Source: Hyalella azteca (taxonomy: Eukaryota; Arthropoda; Malacostraca; Amphipoda; Hyalellidae). From it: a DNA stretch of 64,000 nt. The stretch spans positions 248,001 through 312,000 of the forward strand of contig NW_025937347.1 in NCBI RefSeq assembly GCF_000764305.2, read 5' to 3'. A program made the position numbers and the translations under genes. Shown piece by piece: positions 21,237 through 32,500 of the stretch. The notes below the pieces were generated by a model, which was given only the letters and a program-made list of their open reading frames with translations, was not told the DNA's origin and searched no databases. Positions within the stretch are counted from its first letter, which is position 1; the number at the start of each line of letters is the position of its first letter.

Positions 21237-24175
21237 TTTTGTTTAACGGATGGTGTGCATTTGGCTGCATGTTTAACATCGAATGAACCACTATCTTATT
21301 GAAACCATTTTTTTATTATTTTTGCCGCGGCCTATCCACATGAGAAATTTTACACAAGTCCTCCGCGGAAAACCTGACCCTCTATAAGACCGCTTCGCTA
21401 CCAGACCAAATAGAATTAAAGTACCGACCATTAAATGAAGTTCAGTAAAATCATAGAGAAGGAGCTTCTACACAAATTATCCAGAGCAGAGAATCAAAAT
21501 CATTGTGTCTTTCACTGCTTTGGGATGCTTCACTATATGATTTTTTGACCGCTGTTTGCTACGAAAAATTCTAGAACAAAATTCAACGTACATCTATTTA
21601 TATCGCGTCCTAGTCGAGGTGAAAATGTTGAAATGCAAGGCAAAAATATTCTACACAAGAAGTCAACCGGGATGCTTGCATGATAATAAATAAGAAAAAG
21701 AGAAGAATTAGTTCTGTAACTTTAAAAATAATTTGACATATGTAGAAAAAAATTACTTGCAATGATATAGTAGACCATCAAAGAATCAGAGTTTTAACAA
21801 TTTTCAAGATCGTTTTGTGTGTTGTAAGGGATAGAAATCATTATTAATGAATTAATAATTAATTAATAATTAATTAAGTAATATTATTAGGCGAAAACTT
21901 AATAATAATAATAAAATTTATTTTAAAAATTGTTATTGTCCGAAATAACAAATTGTCATTTTAGGTTAAAGTTTGCCGGGGGAAATGTGTGATAGGATTT
22001 AGTTCGATGATAATCATACCGCAAAAGCCGGAGCGCAAGTGTGCATGGTGCCAGGATGCGATATAAATTTGTAAATAAATAATGTGGAATAATATTTGCC
22101 AATATCTATATTTCATTTTTATGTATGCACTTTATGTTAAGTACTATATTAGTTATTTATCTATGTTACTAGGTTCTTGTAGGAAAGCCTCAAATCTCAA
22201 CTCAATCAAGTGTTAACGTCCATGAGTGTACTTGTCATGGTTCCAGCACGTTGATAATCCACTTTCTTCATATGAAAAATTGTAGTGCAACACAGTGTTC
22301 AATTATCATTCATCCGTTTCCTACAAAACCTATGCGATATTGTAGGCAACTTTGAAAGTTCATTATATCCATAACAATATCTCAAAAGGTTTCAAAAAAT
22401 TACATTAACAATAATCCCTATCATGTACGCTGCTTATAAACGAGTTAGGAAAAGAAAGAACATCAAAAAGCTTCGTTCTCGATATCAATTTTGAGACTTC
22501 ACTTCATATTCATATAAGTACATGAAAATAAGGACCCTGCATGTTGTAGTGAATGACTTATCAATAAGTGTTCACAAGCCGTTCATTAGGAATTTTTATT
22601 TTAATTCAGTAAGACAATAATATAAAGCCATTGTATTCGGTTGACTATGAATTTGTACTGTATACTGGAGAGATGATGCTTTGCACCTTGCACAACGCAG
22701 AATAATTTTTTCCACTGCCGAATATATATAAAAGCATGTACATATAAATACATTTAAATTTTGCTTTTAAAATTTTGTATTTAAAATTTTTTATATCGGT
22801 AGCTGTTTTTCCTGTTCTGCATGCGTGCGTGTGCTTCGTGCGTTTAGTGACACTGAGTTTAATTCAGTTAAAGATAATAAGCAGAGCCTTTGCCTGAAAA
22901 GACTTGATGAAAAGCCTGCTGCACTGATAGACGTAATGCGGACTTCATCATGCGAAGCCTTTGATTTCAAATGTCAACAACATTGGTCACGTCGCAACAA
23001 AAAAGGAGCTTCTGGTCTTCTTACAGAAGTCTTCGCTGAGATAATCATTGTCCACTGAAGTTAGTCCGGTCTATGAAAAAGTTTCCCTTTGCCCCTCGTT
23101 TCTTTGGAAGGAACTTTCTTGTCGTTGTTTTCGCCACAACGAAACTTATAACAAGTCCGTATTAGTTTTTATCTCTTTTACAATACCAGATTCGGATTTA
23201 TTATCATTCCATGCTTTGTGCGGTGACCCTAACTTTGTGCTGGTTTGCTTCAGCTAAATTCCGGTCCCAGGGACGAATACAATGGGGATGCAATTTCGAG
23301 TGAACATTTTCAATATACGAGTTCTTTTAGCAATAAACATTTACTCGCCAACATGTAGTAACTTAAATGTTTCCCGCAATGTAATTTCAGGTTATTATGC
23401 TATTTTTTAAACAAGAAGTAAGAAGTTAATTAACAAGATAGAAGTTTTTTCATATATTCTAAAGAAATAGGGAAGAAAAATTCTATGTACGCCATTAATA
23501 GAGAATGCAACTACACATTTTCTTAATGTTTGATGAAAATATTACCCCAATCATTCAAAATTGAGAATGATTGGGGTAAAGTTTAAAATTAAAATGTCCC
23601 GTTACAATCAATTCAAATTTTCAATCCCGCTGTTTTTAACTGACATATTTATTAATAGTTCCCATTTTCATGACATCTTACGTTGCTGTCAATAAAAAAA
23701 TATTTAGGTGCATAAATCTGTCTACCGATGTATAGATCCAGTCTTTCAATCGTAATAAGAAATTCACTAGAGGCGAACATTCACGTGCATCTTGGTTTTT
23801 TTGAACACAAGACTGATTTTAGAAAACACAGTAAAGGTTTCATCCTTGTATTAGATATCGGTTTAAATCCTGCCCCCGACGGTCTAGGTCAGGTTTTCAA
23901 TCTTGCAGTCGAGCGAGTGTTAATCTACTCCAAAGTGTCTGTCAGCTGCCTTGCCGGACTTCACTATTAAATAGAACTCTGCTCTCCAAACAAGTGGCTT
24001 GATTTTGCTGCTCTTAAGCTAACGTATATTTGAAAAAACTCTCGACTGATTTCATAGCTCTTCTCAGATTAAATGGCCAAACGAATTCTTTTACTAATTC
24101 TGATCGATTTGAAGGACTTAAAATGAGGAAATTTCAACAGGCAATTGGGCCCAATTGACGCATATCCGAGATAAT
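21237..24175. other. Unassigned stretch with a small perfect hairpin
   Basis: No gene is recognised; the plus frames at 22825-23058, 23048-23257 and 23728-23970 have no identifiable domain. A perfect 15-bp stem lies at 23542-23579: TTACCCCAATCATTC, an 8-base loop, then its reverse complement. Confidence 0.45.
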
Positions 24176-24487
24176 TTAAATGATTAACCATTTGGATCCA
24201 CGTGAAGCAGCTGTGAAGACCTCATCATCCAGTGCTTGATCCCAAGGACGCCTTGCTTCCATCGAGAGCTGAAGCACTAATGAAGCTTTGGGTGCTGATC
24301 TTCTTGGGTCTCCAATCTCAGCCGGAAACTCTGCGTATTTGAAGCTTAAATCAGTACCGGAATGACGGGCAAAACTGGTGGTGGAGGAATTACATTCAAT
24401 ATGAATGTCTGACTGAGAATCACCGTTGTGCGAGAATGATAGATTTTGTGGTTCTTCATCGAATCTCTCATTCTCGCTGTCCGAATA
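24176..24487 (-). CDS. Candidate exon or gene fragment, 103-codon open frame, function unknown
   Basis: The minus strand is open from just after an in-frame TAA at 24488-24490 to a TAA at 24176-24178. There is no ATG near the start, so it would have to be an internal or terminal exon; an acceptor-like CGGACAG ends at 24477. The predicted peptide is protein-like: an acidic and Ser-rich first half (ENERFDEEPQNLSF), then SFARHSGTDLSFKYAEFP, then a balanced stretch with LQLSMEARRPWDQALDDEVF. The DNA is nearer half GC than its AT-rich flanks. I do not recognise the family. The polypyrimidine tract is weak, and chance open frames of this length do occur in 64 kb. Other options are a pseudogene or transposon piece. 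Confidence 0.35.
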   Translation of the reverse strand, partial: YSDSENERFDEEPQNLSFSHNGDSQSDIHIECNSSTTSFARHSGTDLSFKYAEFPAEIGDPRRSAPKASLVLQLSMEARRPWDQALDDEVFTAASRGSKWLII

Positions 24488-24818
24488 TTATACTGTCTGA
24501 GTATTGGTAAGTTTCCTAACCAATAATCAAGCAGGGAATTGACGTAATACTGATACGACCTTTTGCTTAACTAAGTTCGGTCACGATGACCCTTTAAAGA
24601 GCAAAAAGGTCATCGCTATATATATAACTGGACAAAGATTCACAATTTTCTCGGAGCGAAGCTTGATTTTTGTAAGATTTTTTTTTAACGAGATGGACGT
24701 TAACAAATCAGTTGACTGAACAAATTGATGTAGAATATTTCAATTATTAAAGGAATGATACAAGGTCTGCGTTCCGTAGTTTATTAGATTCATCACGAAG
24801 GCTGGTAAAAAGGCTTAA

Positions 24819-25908
24819 GGGGACCGCCCTAGCTAAAATTTGAAAATTTTGAGTTTTTCTGTTTCTTATCTCATCTTAAAGGTTGTTTTCTTGCGCATCG
24901 AACGGTATAAGTATCGTCCCTGTACGTCGAAAAATGACTTTGTGACAGCTCCTCAAAGGGAGGCGGGTTTTAGGTCCCTTAACAAAACTATACGAGGATA
25001 AATGACGCGCTGGTCACTCCACAAAGGAAGGCCTGGCATTAAGCAGCCAATCATGGCACTAAAGTATGCATAGTCTTGTTTGAAAGAGCACTTTCTTACG
25101 CATCGATTGGTGGTACACACATCTTTGTACCTCCATTTTCTACTGCACCACGCCCCATAGAACGGGGGGAGGGTGGGGGCGGCCTTAAGTAATTCCTAAG
25201 GCACTAATTACGGGGCGTGACTACTAAAACTGCGAGCTGAAGCCAAACCTCTCAGTGCCCATCATGACAGCGACGTGAAAGGTGTGCAGCCAGTTGCTCC
25301 ATACCTTCTTGAATGGTTTAAGGCTATTAAGGCTAAGTTACGGTATCTTGACTGCTTGACTATTTTATGTCTATTTAAGTGCCGCGCGGGCAGTCTTTTG
25401 GCCGTACTGAAAACCTCATACTGCTCTCACGGCAAATCTATCTCCTCCTACAGTTTTTAAGCTACAGCAATGAGACATATACCATTCGATTCGTAAAGAC
25501 CAGGCCTATCGACTCTAACATCACTTTTTTGAATTTCTGGTTCGTTTTTTATATGGGGGAGAAGGGGGGGGAGGGGTGAAAAATGAGAAAAAAATGGGAA
25601 AAATAGAAAAAAACGCAATAAAAAGAAACTAGATGGAAAATGAAAAAAAGTGATGTTAGAGTCAATAGATATGGTCTTTACGAATCGATTGATACGTGTC
25701 TCGATGTTGTAGGATGATATTTGTGGGAGGAGATAGATTTTCTAAAGTATCCCTTTTTAGCCGTTTTCTATGAATTTCACGTTTTCTATCAATTTTCCGA
25801 AAAATTCATAGGAGCAAACATTTTTTTTTTACATTTTACGTATGTATGTGAAGTTTCATGACAATCGGATAATAACTGTAGAAGTTTTCGTATGCTAGGG
25901 CGGTCCCC
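24819..25908. mobile_element. TTAA-class DNA transposon, non-autonomous, 1,090 bp
   Basis: The ends carry a perfect 15-bp terminal inverted repeat: GGGGACCGCCCTAGC at 24819-24833 and its reverse complement at 25894-25908. Both sides are flanked by TTAA (24815-24818 and 25909-25912), a target-site duplication typical of piggyBac and Kolobok superfamilies. No transposase is encoded; frames inside reach only about 60-66 codons. The intact ends and duplication suggest a fairly recent insertion mobilised in trans. Which of the two superfamilies it belongs to cannot be told from the termini alone. Confidence 0.88.
25434..25740. repeat. Long foldback inside the TTAA element
   Basis: A left arm (25434-25530) and a right arm (25643-25740) of about 97 bases are imperfect reverse complements. 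They share AATCTATCTCCTCC, TCGATTCGTAAAGACCA and GACTCTAACATCACTTTTTT on one strand. The loop (25531-25642) is almost pure purine after a short start and includes runs of 5, 8 and 4 G at 25555-25576. The fold could form a large hairpin, and the loop a G-quadruplex or triplex. Confidence 0.85.
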
Positions 25909-25912
25909 TTAA

Positions 25913-26144
25913 TTGTTTAATATAATGGAGACTTGAAGGATATTATTTACCTAGACAGCACTAAAATTGGCATGTGGTTTTGAAAAAAACATTCTTAATT
26001 TTTTTTTAACGAATGGCTTCATAAATTATAAAAAATTGAGCATTTTTCAATTAACACGATGCATGAGTAAAAAATATATCCAATATAATATATCATCAAT
26101 TAAACATAATATAAGTGAGTATATGGCAGATACTTGTGGTGCAG
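25913..26144. other. Unassigned AT-rich spacer
   Basis: This short AT-rich spacer lies between the TTAA element and the 16-bp minisatellite. Nothing is recognised in it. Confidence 0.5.
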
Positions 26145-26488
26145 ATAACTCATTATAAAACTCATTAACCGACAACCCACTTAGCCGCAAAACTCATTAT
26201 ACCGACAACTCATTATACCTACAACTTGTTATACCGACAACTCATTATACCGACAACTCATTATACCGACAACTCATTATACCGACAACTCATTATACCG
26301 ACAGCTCATTATACCGACAACTCATTATACCGACAACTCATTATACCAACAACTCATTATACCGACAGCTCATTATACCAACAACTCATTATACCAACAA
26401 CTCATTATACCGACAACTCATTATACAATCAACTCTTAGTATTGACAACTCATTATACCGACAGCTCATTATATCGACAACTCGTTAT
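26145..26488 (+). repeat. 16-bp minisatellite, about 20 copies
   Basis: The unit is ACTCATTATACCGACA, with variants CAACA, CAGCT and ACAAT. Three units make 48 bases, so one frame stays open for 91 codons with a Tyr-Thr-Asp-Asn-Ser-Leu repeat. That frame is a by-product. Confidence 0.95.
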
Positions 26489-26711
26489 CCTTAATTTTTA
26501 ACAACATGACAGGCAAAGAAAAATTGTTTTTCATCTGTAATGCATGCCAACATAAGTTTCATTCAATTTCAGCCGTATATAACAAAAGTATGTGAACAAT
26601 TAAATGCGTGTTTAATAACCCTGAATGCCTTTAAATTTATTATAAAGGTTTTTGACCAATTCTATTGGACTTCCAGTGCGTTAAACCTTATTTGGGTACA
26701 ACGAGGGTTAT

Positions 26712-26767
26712 TTTAATCATTATTATTATTATTATTATTGTTTTTATTATTATTATTATTCTTATCA

Positions 26768-26822
<55 letters not shown>

Positions 26823-26935
26823 GTTATTATTATTATTGTTGTTAGGCATTCATTAATGTAATCTCATTCCGAGTGAGGCAATAGACTTTTGTTTTTGATT
26901 ATTATTATTATTATTATTGTTATTATTATTATTGT
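26712..26935. repeat. ATT trinucleotide microsatellite in two blocks
   Basis: A long (ATT)n tract runs from about 26712 to 26844 with a few interruptions. A second block at about 26899-26940 is separated by a 55-bp unique segment. The poly-Ile/Leu open frame over it is not a gene. Confidence 0.95.
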
Positions 26936-26995
26936 TGTTAGGCATTCATTAATGTAATCTCATTCCGAGTGAGGCAATAGACTTTTGTTTTTGAT
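26845..26995 (+). repeat. Identical 55-bp direct repeat, 96 bp apart
   Basis: The segment from GGCATTCATTAATGTAATC to GACTTTTGTTTTTGAT occurs at 26845-26899 and again at 26941-26995 without a difference, each preceded by an ATT tract. Perfect identity points to a recent slippage duplication or an assembly error in the microsatellite. Confidence 0.9.
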
Positions 26996-28199
26996 AATAT
27001 ACAATATTACCTGCGGCCTTTTTTACTTGCGATCAAGGTTCGAGCTGGGTTTCTTGATCTTGCCTTTCAATTTCGGCGGTGACAGCTTTTTTGTAGCTTT
27101 ATTGTGAATTGTTAAAGTGTTCATTCCTCAAATCCTTGTCACGAATTTCAGGTGTTCATGCAATTTTATATGACAGGGAATGGGGGTAAAACAAGTTCCT
27201 CGTCTTCGTTATATCCTAATTTCGCGCGATTTAATTTTGACACGACAATTTCCAGAATAAATGAAAAATTATAACTATTTTTTTTTTCATTTTATATTGT
27301 CAAAGTTTGAATGTAACCTATTCAGGACATCATGCCAGATTTGAACTAAATCTGTAGAAAAAAATCTAGCTTAATTGGAACAGGCTGGCACATTGAACAC
27401 ATAGAACATCTGTGAGCTTTAATTGCTGTTATAACAATCGAAATTCATATCCAAACCAAATGATCCAGATTACTGATAACGAGACCTTGTATTCAATTTT
27501 TAATGGATTTTAAATGACAGTATATAAATTAATTACCTGGATATGTCAATGAGCTTTAACCAAGCTAGCGATTGTAGACCTGATCTTCTGAATAATCTGC
27601 CCATAAATTTGATGCATTCCTAACAAAATTTAGAGTCGCCCCAGCTTCTGGTAATCCAAATCAGAAGCTGCCGCGTCTGTAAATTTTCACTGGTATATAT
27701 ATATGACAGCAGCATGATCTGCAGGCCTCTTGATTCGCAGTGAAAGAGTTCATGCATCACTAATTAAGCCGCCATGTTAACAGGCTGACCGCTCGGGCTG
27801 TTAGGCGGTTTTTAAAGGGATTTGTGAAGGAGTTTTGGTTTCGCTTTGTTGAGGGAGCTTCGCCTCATGCGATCTTCATTACAACTCCTGGAGCTGGTAG
27901 CAATTTTGGAAATAAATGTGTAGGCGGGTATTCGAGATGTGATAATGGTTGAATTTCAATAATAACTCCGCTCTAAGAATAATCTGGTAACTCCACTATT
28001 AGCTTATGTTCGGCTTATTCTGTCATGGATGATTTTGGAACATTTATGCAAATTTTACAAAGTTATTTCCAATTGCTTATGAAGTATATGACGATATCAC
28101 TCTGTATTCAGCTAATGTATTTTGAATTACAGGTTAAAAGGCATCCGAGTCCACACACTTGTCGAGACAGCCTTTGTAGGATCTTCAATATCATGTAGG
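26996..28199. other. Unassigned stretch
   Basis: No gene is recognised. A GC-richer patch at about 27700-27900 resembles regulatory DNA in texture (CACTAATTAAGCC, short inverted motifs) but has no coding frame. Confidence 0.4.
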
Positions 28200-29030
28200 A
28201 GAACCTTGACTTTGCAGATGACTTTGCCTTTCTGTATTCAACTATGGGTCACCTGCACCACAAAACAACCAGGTTAAAGAACAATGTAACCAGATTTGGG
28301 CTAAAACTGAATGCCAAGAAGTGCAATATAATGAAGGTGAACAGCAGTAGAGACAAAAGACTGAGGGCTGGAAAGGGCAATGTGGAAGATGTAGAATGCT
28401 TCACATATTTGGTTGTCAACGTCACTGAAAATAATAAAGGCACAGCGGATGTGAAGACACGAGTGGCAATAGCAAGCGTGCAGTTCAAAAGGCTATCAAC
28501 ATCTGGCAGGCCAGCAACATCAGCAAGAAGACCAAAATCCCCCTTTATCATGAGCTTAGTCCTTTCTTTTCTGTTATATGGATGTGAGACCTTGAAATTT
28601 AACAAGGGATACGATCATACGAGCTAGAATACGCTAGATATATTCCATACCAAATGCTTACGGAAGATTTTCAAGATTCGATGGCAGCAACACGTCTCAA
28701 ACAAGTCTCGAGACGACAAATGAGGAGAAGATCAGCGAGGAGGTGAGAAGACGTGGAAGGAACAATGGTTTAATTAATACATGTATTGTATTAATTCAAC
28801 CATCGATGGAACTGGGTGGGACATGTGTTGAGGAAGGACAAAACAAGCGCAAACTTGTCAGGCGCCCGCAACTGGGCGCCTGAAGGGAGGAGGATGAGAG
28901 GCCGCCCAAAAACATCTTGGAGGCGAATGGTGGAAGTGTGAAGGAACAGTGCAGGCTGGAACGCGTGGATAATAGCACGATGGGCAGCTGTAGACCGAAC
29001 ACTGTGGAATGATGTCCTTGAGCACCTTTT
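28200..29030 (+). mobile_element. Non-LTR retrotransposon 3' remnant (reverse transcriptase and tail)
   Basis: From 28203 the frame reads NLDFADDFAFLYST, containing the RT catalytic box (FADD). It continues in frame to 28627 with RFGLKLNAKKCNIMKVN, VEDVECFTYLVVNVTENN and LSFLLYGCETL, the usual order in such LINEs. After a stop at 28627, the C-terminal tail is still readable in other frames: KCLRKIFKIRWQQHVSN, then WVGHVLRKDKTSANL and RRMRGRPKTSWRRMVE. Several stops and frame changes make it non-functional, and the 5' part is absent. The tail with GHVLRK and GRPKTSWRR resembles LINE proteins annotated as F52C9.6-like; the exact clade is not decided. Confidence 0.88.
28765..28803. repeat. Palindrome inserted in the LINE remnant
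   Basis: ATGGTTTAATTAATACA and TGTATTAATTCAACCAT are nearly perfect reverse complements with a 5-base centre. The palindrome splits the LINE tail between the RRRGRNN region and the RWNWVGHV motif, so it was probably inserted after the element decayed, or arose by foldback repair. Confidence 0.75.
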
Positions 29031-31710
29031 TTTCGCTAAAAAAATTAAGTTAAGTGTTACATGTTAAAAAAGAATTATTTTCATATTTTGATTTCTCTAA
29101 AATTGAAAACTTCAAGAGAAATTGGCTTCAATTGGCCGATCATTAGTCTTCAAGTAAAATATTTGGATCATGAAGAGATAAAAATCAATTCATTTATACG
29201 ATTTTTTAGAGCCATGTTCTGCTGCGCGCATCACAAGGATAGCCTCGGGATCATCTGGATGGACGATCATAATGCGATGCATGCAAGCCGCTTGCCTCAG
29301 TCACTGTTAGGGCTGCGCAATTTTATGGATAATATGGTTAAAGTTTGACGTTGCAATCTAAGGCCTGAGTTATCATCCATCTAGAGAAAAATTCACATTT
29401 CTGACATTTACTCTCGGAGAATTTCACAAGAAACCAATTCCATCTGCCAAAGTTCCGTGCTGAATGCGGAGGTTCTCACAATTTGCTGAGTCAGCAGCAT
29501 TTGGAAGCACCGAGCGTCTCTCGCGAGTTAGGGTCAGGAACAAGAAGGCTGGCCGCTCGTGGTTCAACTCCCTGACGAAACTTGGCTTCATGCAAACGAA
29601 AATTAATTAAACTTCAAGTGTCTGCGACAGCAACTTGTGTAATGAAGTATAGAGCCAGGATGGTAAGTTCTTAGATGGAACGTTGGGGCCTGCGCCCACG
29701 AAGAATAGGGACGCCTAAAAATATGCTACAGGTGAATTTTAGAAAGTGTGTTGTATTCTTCTCGCTTAACTTTGGGCACGCATCATCAGTGGCAGGAAGC
29801 ATGAATGTGGCTTCCGTGAGTGAACGTCGTCACAGGACAGCAGAAACGCTGCTGTTCCATCCAAGTTAAGCTAACTTTCATCTTCCGGACATGCCTAGAA
29901 ACGCAGTGCCTATGTGGGTAGTCCGATCGAGTATTTATTTGCAGAACAAAGTCTCGTAACTGAAGTCTAATTCCTGGTCATAGACGGAGTTTCATGTCTG
30001 GACTATACAGAGCAATAATATTGTACAAAAACTTGGCAGTTGCACGCTGTTTTAAAGAAATGCGTTATTTCATACATGAAGCGCTGTTTAACGACACTTT
30101 TCGTAGTGTGATGGAAAGGAGGAATAGACTGCTGGAGCAACCTTATATTCTTTTATATTCTTCAAGATGCTCAAATAAAACAGAAGTTGAACTACAACCG
30201 GAGAAGAACTTGCTCATACGGATTATTATTTTTTCATTATTTCATGGATGTTTATGAAATAACAGTATAATTAAGCGGCATTTTTCTTCATTGAAAATGC
30301 CTCAGTTATCTATTTTTCCTTTTTTATTCCAGCTTTATTGCGACATTAAATGACTTCAATTCATGCTCGCAGCCTCGTTTCATACTATTACAGTCATACT
30401 TCCTAAGCTCATGAAAATACTCTGCACTCTCCTATATGTCAAGTCTAAATTAGTTTGAAGAGCCAATGCGCGCGCTCAAGAATTTCTTCCGAATTCTCGG
30501 GTGCCACTTTGGACGGAAATGAATTACTTGACGAGGCTGAATGCCTTCCAAAGCTCTCGGTGATTTACTGATGGCAGCTTCCTAAATCAGCGCGGTGACG
30601 GACAGGCCAGATATACGCACTTCTTAAGTGATTTACCCATTACCGATGACGCCTTCTTGCCTGATGTAGAAGCAGCTGTCGAAACATTAATTAATTATTA
30701 TAGTGATATAAACATTATTGATCACTTGAAGTGATTTCATTATCACTACTTATACATGCGAAAAATGTAAAAATTACAATGTATGTAATAGAAATACAGC
30801 TGAAATATTTATATATTCGATCATTGCTTATAATAGCAATTTGTCTGATGAAATTTATAATTCTGTTCTGATGAAATTTTATAATTTCATAATTTCGTAT
30901 TTGCTTTCAAAATTTAATACCCATGACCAGTAATGGGACTACAAATGGCGCATGCATAAATCTAAATGCTGTCCACCATTTCCACAACTTTTAGGGTAAC
31001 CACCTGTTGGGAGTATATTATCAGTTAAAGGAGCAATATCATGCGGATGGTTGTGAATCATAACACAATTATGCATGCACAATCAATTTTCAATTGGTGC
31101 CGAATTTCCGATTTTATTTCCTATGTTAGCCATCGCTGTCAACCCAAGTGGACAATAACTATCAACTGACAGCTCCTTTCTGCGTCTTATTTCCAAATAC
31201 TCAAATTTCAATGCCCAATCTGTGCAAAACTGCCGTATAATTTTTGATACTCCGAATTATGTTCAAAGAGAGCTGAATAAATGTACCTGTAATTTCTTCC
31301 CCTCCCTTTACATATAGAAGATAAATTCAAGTGTATCAATTTCATTGCTTTATTAATTACAGATGCCCTCACCTTTAGCAAATTTTCCCCTCCACTCGAC
31401 AGTCTTAAATTCCCCCTCATTATATCAGTCCAGAGATAGCAATAAATTAACTGAGCCTTCAACAACAACTCCTCGTGATGAATGCGTTTATCTTGCATGC
31501 ATGGCAGCCGATGAGGAGAAATACTCCCTACGATGGATTTATTCAGATAATAAATATTCATAGACGGCAACTCCACAAGACGTTAATAACACAAAGCAGA
31601 ACAATATGAATGTAGGTACTGTAGGTGTTGACGCTTTTTAAAAACTTCAAAGATTGATGCATTTGTATTGTTACAATAATCAAATTTATGGCAGTTTGTT
31701 ATTAGAATTA
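29031..31710. other. Unassigned stretch with a consensus Maf-type site
   Basis: No gene is recognised. Plus frames at 29061-29348, 29675-29869 and 29994-30257 and minus frame 31208-31576 (122 codons) show no identifiable domain. Two patches, 29200-29350 and 30450-30660, are GC-richer. The 13-base site at 29484-29496 is listed separately. Confidence 0.4.
29484..29496. promoter_or_regulatory. Perfect T-MARE / Maf-CNC recognition sequence
   Basis: TGCTGAGTCAGCA is the full palindromic T-MARE, bound by Maf dimers and by CncC/Nrf-Maf heterodimers in animals. A single site in unannotated DNA may be chance; no gene is seen next to it. Confidence 0.35.
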
Positions 31711-31738
31711 AGTTGTTTAAGTTTCAACTTAAACAACT
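31711..31738. repeat. Perfect 13-bp-stem palindrome
   Basis: AGTTGTTTAAGTT, two bases, then AACTTAAACAACT. It lies ten bases before the left arm of the 40-bp inverted repeat. Confidence 0.9.
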
Positions 31739-31748
31739 GTTTAAGCCA

Positions 31749-32152
31749 CCTCTTGACTGAGTCAAAGACTGACTGGCTGCGTGATGCTGCATTGCCACCA
31801 CCGAACTGTTTTTATTTCGTGCATTGTTCGTTGGTAAAATGCACCGTACTATGGACTGTGGCCAGTCTTGTACAGCCGACGTTCATGGCTTAGATAAATT
31901 CGGTTAATGAGAAATAAAGTTGAAAAATAATTTCTTGTATTCTGATGTTACCGTTTGAAATATCAGTACGAATCGCCCAATTAATGTAATTTGAATAAAT
32001 TTCACTACACACCGATCGACTTCTAACTCTTCTTCTGCTCGGGCATCACTACTGCAGCATCAAGCAGCCAGTCAGTCATAAACTCAGTCAAGAAGACAGT
32101 AGCAATGTATATAGCATCACGCAGCCAGTCAGTCTTTGACTCAGTCAAGAGG
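31749..32152. repeat. 40-bp perfect inverted repeat with a 324-bp spacer
   Basis: The arm 31749-31788 (CCTCTTGACTGAGTCAAAGA and 20 more bases) is the exact reverse complement of 32113-32152. The right arm belongs to the decayed tandem array at 32037-32500, so the left arm looks like an inverted copy of one unit of that array. Confidence 0.95.
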
Positions 32153-32500
32153 ACAATAACATCAAGCAGACCGACGTTCACTGACTCAGTTTTCTAGACT
32201 TCAGCACCTGGCAGTCCGGTTGTCCTAAACTCGAATATCTTCACTCCAATATTCATCGACTAGCCAGACAGCATCTGCTTTGGTTTGCGTTTGCTGGAGT
32301 TCAGCATCAAGCAGTCAGATATTCCCCGACTATTATCTTCACTTTGGCATCGAGCAGACCGGCAGTCGCTGACTCGATTATATTCACTTCAGGATCAAGC
32401 AACTCGACATTCTGGCTTTCGGTTTTCTAGACTTGAGAATAGAGCAAACCGTCAGTCAATCTCCCACTTTGTCTTATGCAGTTCAACAACAAACCGCCAG
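32037..32500 (+). repeat. Decayed tandem array, unit about 50-60 bp
   Basis: Imperfect units share AGCATCAAGCAG, CCAGTCAGTC or CCGNCAGTC, TGACTCAGT or TGACTCGAT, then TTTTCTAGACTTCAG or ATCTTCACTT. Copies near 32060 and 32113 are clear; later ones (about 32157, 32305, 32348 and 32395) are more diverged. It yields a 73-codon plus frame that is not a gene. Confidence 0.65.

Noticed and set aside
23542..23579. microRNA precursor at the 15-bp stem
   Set aside because: The stem is too short for a typical precursor, and flanks do not extend the pairing.
24490..24520. Plus-strand splice donor GTAAGT at about 24507
   Set aside because: A perfect hexamer, but the upstream plus frame is closed by stops within about 20 codons; such hexamers are common by chance.
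26665..26856. Poly-Ile/Leu frame resembling a membrane segment
   Set aside because: It is the ATT microsatellite.
29565..29573. B-box-like GTTCAACTC near 29.6 kb
   Set aside because: No convincing A box upstream and no SINE tail.
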